Assembly (NCBI RefSeq): GCF_900103735.1
Contig: NZ_FMXE01000026.1
Coordinates: 1-64,000, forward strand
Source: Algoriphagus alkaliphilus
GTDB taxonomy: Bacteria; Bacteroidota; Bacteroidia; Cytophagales; Cyclobacteriaceae
Direction of reading: 5' to 3'
DNA: 64,000 bases
Position 1 is the first letter of the stretch; the number at the start of each line of letters is the position of its first letter. Made by a program: the position numbers and the translations under genes. The notes under the pieces were generated by a model. That model was not told the origin of the DNA. It made no database searches and saw nothing but the letters and a program-made list of their open reading frames with translations. Shown here one piece after another: positions 61,677 through 64,000 of the stretch.

Positions 61677-62246
61677 CTAATTTAATCTTGGATCCAGAGG
61701 ATAATTTGCCATAACCTTAAACTCACCACCCATGTTTTTTAAGACTACTCTCCATAGCTCATCGGGCGTATTTTTAAGGACATTTGGATCAATTTTATTG
61801 TCATAAATTATCCATGTATTCTCGCTAAGTTCGTCGGAAAGTTGACCAGAGCCCCAACCACTGTATCCAATAAAAAATCGAACTGAATCAGAGGCCATAG
61901 AACCTATTTTCAAATTTTCCACCAATCCTTCAAAATCTCCTCCCCACCATAGTCCTTCTCCTATTGAAATACTTCCTTCTAGTTTCTTTTCACCGAAATA
62001 GATAAAGTGCAAGGTATTTTGCTCTACCGGTCCACCCACGAAAATTTCAGATTCCAAGAAAGATAACTCCTCAACTAACTCGCTCAAATTCAAAATTGAT
62101 GGTTTGTTCAAAACCAAACCAAAACTTCCTTCCGAATTATGTTCACAAAGTAATACAACAGAGCGTACGAAGTTTTCATCCTGCAAAAAGGGTTCTGAGA
62201 TTAAAAGGTTACCAGCCTGTGGGATTTTAGAAGGATCGTTTGTCAT
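61677..62246 (-). CDS. YqgE/AlgH family protein
   Basis: 189 residues, full length for the family. Landmarks are GNLLISEPFLQDENFVRSVV, LLCEHNSEGSFGLVLNKP, FVGGPVEQNTLHFIYFG and RFFIGYSGWGSGQLSDEL near the C-terminus. The domain is widespread and of unsettled function. It is followed on the same strand by the DUF349 gene after 48 bp, so the two may be co-transcribed. Cytoplasmic. Confidence 0.93.
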   Translation of the reverse strand: MTNDPSKIPQAGNLLISEPFLQDENFVRSVVLLCEHNSEGSFGLVLNKPSILNLSELVEELSFLESEIFVGGPVEQNTLHFIYFGEKKLEGSISIGEGLWWGGDFEGLVENLKIGSMASDSVRFFIGYSGWGSGQLSDELSENTWIIYDNKIDPNVLKNTPDELWRVVLKNMGGEFKVMANYPLDPRLN

Positions 62247-62349
62247 TTGTTCATCTTTCCTTTTCAGTGAAAAATATAGGCTTAAATTTTAAAAAACCAA
62301 TGGCTGTGGTACTTTTATCAAGTAATTTAAAATTCTTTTCAAAAGCCAA

Positions 62350-62985
62350 ATGAAGCTATCCGATATACGCAACGAATACACAATCAAATCTCTGGATTTC
62401 AATGATGTAAGTTTTGACCCCTTTAATCAGTTCAGAGTTTGGTTGGATGAGGCTATTGATTCGGAAGTTCCTGAAGTTAATGCCATGTGTCTCTCCACGC
62501 TCGGATTAAATGGATTTCCCAATGCCAGAATAGTACTCTTGAAAGAAATGGATTATGGATTTGTCTTTTTCACAAATTATAAAAGTGAAAAAGGACAGGA
62601 AATTGAAGCCAATCCAAAAGCATCAATAACATTTTTTTGGTCCGAATTGGAACGACAAGTTAGAATTATGGGATTGATTGAAAAAGTAAGTGAAAAAGAA
62701 TCCGATGAATATTTTCTTTCCCGTCCTAAAGGATCACAAATTGGAGCTTGGACATCGCCTCAAAGTGCTACGATTGCGGATCGGAATGAATTAAATAGCC
62801 GTCTTGAGGAAATGGAAAAGCGATTTTCCAGTGAACCGCTCACCCGACCTGATTTTTGGGGAGGATATCGTCTGGTACCAATTAAGATTGAATTTTGGCA
62901 GGGAAGACCAAGCCGACTACATGATAGAATCTGTTATGATAAACAGTCAGACGGTTCCTGGAAAATTTCAAGACTAGCACCCTAA
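62350..62985 (+). CDS. pdxH: Pyridoxamine 5'-phosphate oxidase
   Basis: Oxidises pyridoxamine- or pyridoxine-5'-phosphate to PLP with FMN. 211 residues, the family length. Conserved segments: NAMCLSTLGLNGFPNARIVL, FFTNYKSEKGQEIEANPKAS, RQVRIMGLIEKV, SRPKGSQIGAWTSPQS and the C-terminal EFWQGRPSRLHDRI, with the Arg and His that bind substrate and FMN. The stop abuts the convergent bshB1 stop without a gap. Confidence 0.95.
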   Translation: MKLSDIRNEYTIKSLDFNDVSFDPFNQFRVWLDEAIDSEVPEVNAMCLSTLGLNGFPNARIVLLKEMDYGFVFFTNYKSEKGQEIEANPKASITFFWSELERQVRIMGLIEKVSEKESDEYFLSRPKGSQIGAWTSPQSATIADRNELNSRLEEMEKRFSSEPLTRPDFWGGYRLVPIKIEFWQGRPSRLHDRICYDKQSDGSWKISRLAP

Positions 62986-63705
62986 TCACTTAAGATCAAA
63001 AAGATTACTTACGCCTATAAATCTTTCTACAGTAAATCCTTCGCCGTATTTGGTCAGAATTCGATGGCCTAATTCCCTTGCCCGGGATTCGATAAATGGA
63101 AGAAACTCAGGAGATGAGATAAAACTTGAAGGTTCTTGGCTACACGGATCATAAAATTGTGATTTAAACGCCATGATACTGGCAATTTTGATTTCCCAAA
63201 ATTCAGATACATCAACAATAAAATCAGGTTGGATGTAATTATTCTGAATATAGTGGTACACAAACTTAGGTCTCCAAGGGTCTTGAGGCTGCTCTTCCAG
63301 ACTTGTTTCTAGTTTTCGCAAGCCACTCATAAAACAGGCGTGAGTAGCCAAAGAAGCCCCTTTTCCATGATCCGGATGGCGATCGGTCACAGCATTTGCC
63401 AAAACTATTTCCGGTTGATACTTTCGGATTATTTTTATCAGTTCATGCTGGTGTTTTGTGTCGTCTTTGAAATATATATCCTCGAATCCCAAATTTTCCC
63501 GTGCAGAAAGCCCGAGGATTTTAGCGGCTTCTTCAGCTTCCTGAATTCGGGTTTCCGGAGTTCCTCTTGTCCCCATTTCACCACGGGTGAGGTCTACAAT
63601 CCCCACCTTTAAACCTTTGGCTACATGTGCAGCAATCGTACCTGCGCATCCCAATTCAGCATCATCAGGATGTGCTGCAAGAACCAAAATATCAAGTTTT
63701 GTCAT
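62986..63705 (-). CDS. bshB1: Bacillithiol biosynthesis deacetylase BshB1
   Basis: 239 residues, PIG-L (LmbE-like) fold. It removes the acetyl group from GlcNAc-malate in bacillithiol synthesis. The zinc site is AAHPDDAELGCAGTIAAH (with HPDD and Glu), then the late ligand in DRHPDHGKGASLATHACF. Start LDILVLAAHPDDAELG and GDLTRGEMGTRGTPETRIQE are typical of BshB1. bshA and bshC are not in the window. Bacillithiol occurs in many Bacteroidota, supporting the assignment. It is 11 bp from the peptidase gene and may be co-transcribed with it. Confidence 0.94.
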   Translation of the reverse strand: MTKLDILVLAAHPDDAELGCAGTIAAHVAKGLKVGIVDLTRGEMGTRGTPETRIQEAEEAAKILGLSARENLGFEDIYFKDDTKHQHELIKIIRKYQPEIVLANAVTDRHPDHGKGASLATHACFMSGLRKLETSLEEQPQDPWRPKFVYHYIQNNYIQPDFIVDVSEFWEIKIASIMAFKSQFYDPCSQEPSSFISSPEFLPFIESRARELGHRILTKYGEGFTVERFIGVSNLFDLK

Positions 63706-63716
63706 ATTTCCGCAAG

Positions 63717-64000
63717 TTATTTGACCCGCAAATTTTGGCCTACACGCAATACAGTTCTTGTGCTAATGCTATTTAATCGCGTCAATTGAGTCACTGTCAC
63801 ACCATATTTTCTACTGATAGAGCCGAGGGTATCCCCTCTTTTTACTTTATGATAAGCGGCAGTTCTTGCTTGAACCGCCTGTCCAAAAAGTTCTTTTGAC
63901 ACAAATAAATCCTGAACTGAAATTGTGTTGCTTTCAAAATCATATACTCGTTCAGGGTCAAACGGGACACCTTTATACCTCAATTCGTAGTGCAAATGCG
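63717..64000 (-). CDS. C-terminal part of an M23 peptidase with LysM domain, runs off right edge
   Basis: The visible 94 codons begin, at the window edge, with HLHYELRYKGVPFDPERVYD, the end of an M23 (lysostaphin-like) endopeptidase domain with the catalytic His of HLH. A LysM domain follows at the C-terminus (YHKVKRGDTLGSISRKYGVT, then LTRLNSISTRTVLRVGQNLR), which binds peptidoglycan. The protein should cut cell-wall cross-links. The N-terminus lies outside the window, so start and signal peptide cannot be judged. Confidence 0.87.
   Translation of the reverse strand, partial: HLHYELRYKGVPFDPERVYDFESNTISVQDLFVSKELFGQAVQARTAAYHKVKRGDTLGSISRKYGVTVTQLTRLNSISTRTVLRVGQNLRVK

Overview
The window is about 64 kb of chromosome from a member of the Bacteroidota, most likely an aerobic relative of the Algoriphagus/Cyclobacteriaceae group. 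The evidence is gene content: a bacillithiol deacetylase (BshB1), a DUF5777/YceI/Rieske operon, a NagB-NagP-NagA cluster, several Tat-tagged Gfo/Idh oxidoreductases, and ThuA/propeller sugar genes. Starts are AT-rich with few Shine-Dalgarno motifs. Two places carry the Bacteroidota promoter form TTTG-N20-TAnnTTTG (tRNA-Thr at 59359-59390, AAA-ATPase gene at 41457-41488). The genus is an inference.

Layout. 1-4.5 kb is an accessory island: a decayed IS4-type transposase, a Dcm-like C5 methyltransferase overlapping an MvaI/BcnI-type restriction enzyme, and two genes with phage-type ORF6N and KilA-N domains. 4.7-8.2 kb is the SMC condensin gene. 8.5-11.2 kb holds a small membrane protein and the Rieske-YceI-DUF5777 operon. 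11.2-14.7 kb has a GT39-type membrane protein, a DUF2911 protein and a Gfo/Idh dehydrogenase. 14.8-15.3 kb is a tandem array of structured 89-bp repeats leading into a doxX-like gene. 15.9-18.5 kb encodes a two-subunit molybdenum hydroxylase (IorAB type), whose likely maturation genes (xdhC, mocA) lie at 23.5-25.2 kb beside a sterol-desaturase-type membrane enzyme. Between them are glnS, a cysteine desulfurase and a Uma2 protein.

26.6-32.8 kb has a NarL-type two-component pair and a large repeat-rich lipoprotein. 33.4-39.6 kb is an amino-sugar cluster (nagB, MFS transporter, nagA, Tat-exported Gfo/Idh enzyme, HGSNAT-like acyltransferase) with a hairpin-rich 0.5-kb leader. 40-49 kb is mixed: a DUF6882-like protein, another Gfo/Idh enzyme, an AAA-ATPase/DUF4143 gene with three evenly spaced operator-like sites, M1 and M13 peptidases, a YefM/YoeB toxin-antitoxin pair and a DASS transporter. 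49.2-51.5 kb is a LytS/LytR pair preceded by an unlisted-size small membrane ORF. 51.5-58.1 kb is an AraC-controlled sugar unit (ThuA-propeller-HEAT-LamG-cupredoxin fusion, epimerase, Gfo/Idh). 58.5-64 kb is housekeeping: tRNA-Thr, a DUF349 protein, YqgE, PdxH, BshB1 and the end of an M23/LysM peptidase.

The strongest candidates for undescribed biology are the structured repeat array before doxX (paired arms change together between copies), the three 18-bp inverted repeats at exact 33-bp spacing before the AAA-ATPase gene, and a four-hairpin REP-like element present twice in opposite orientations.
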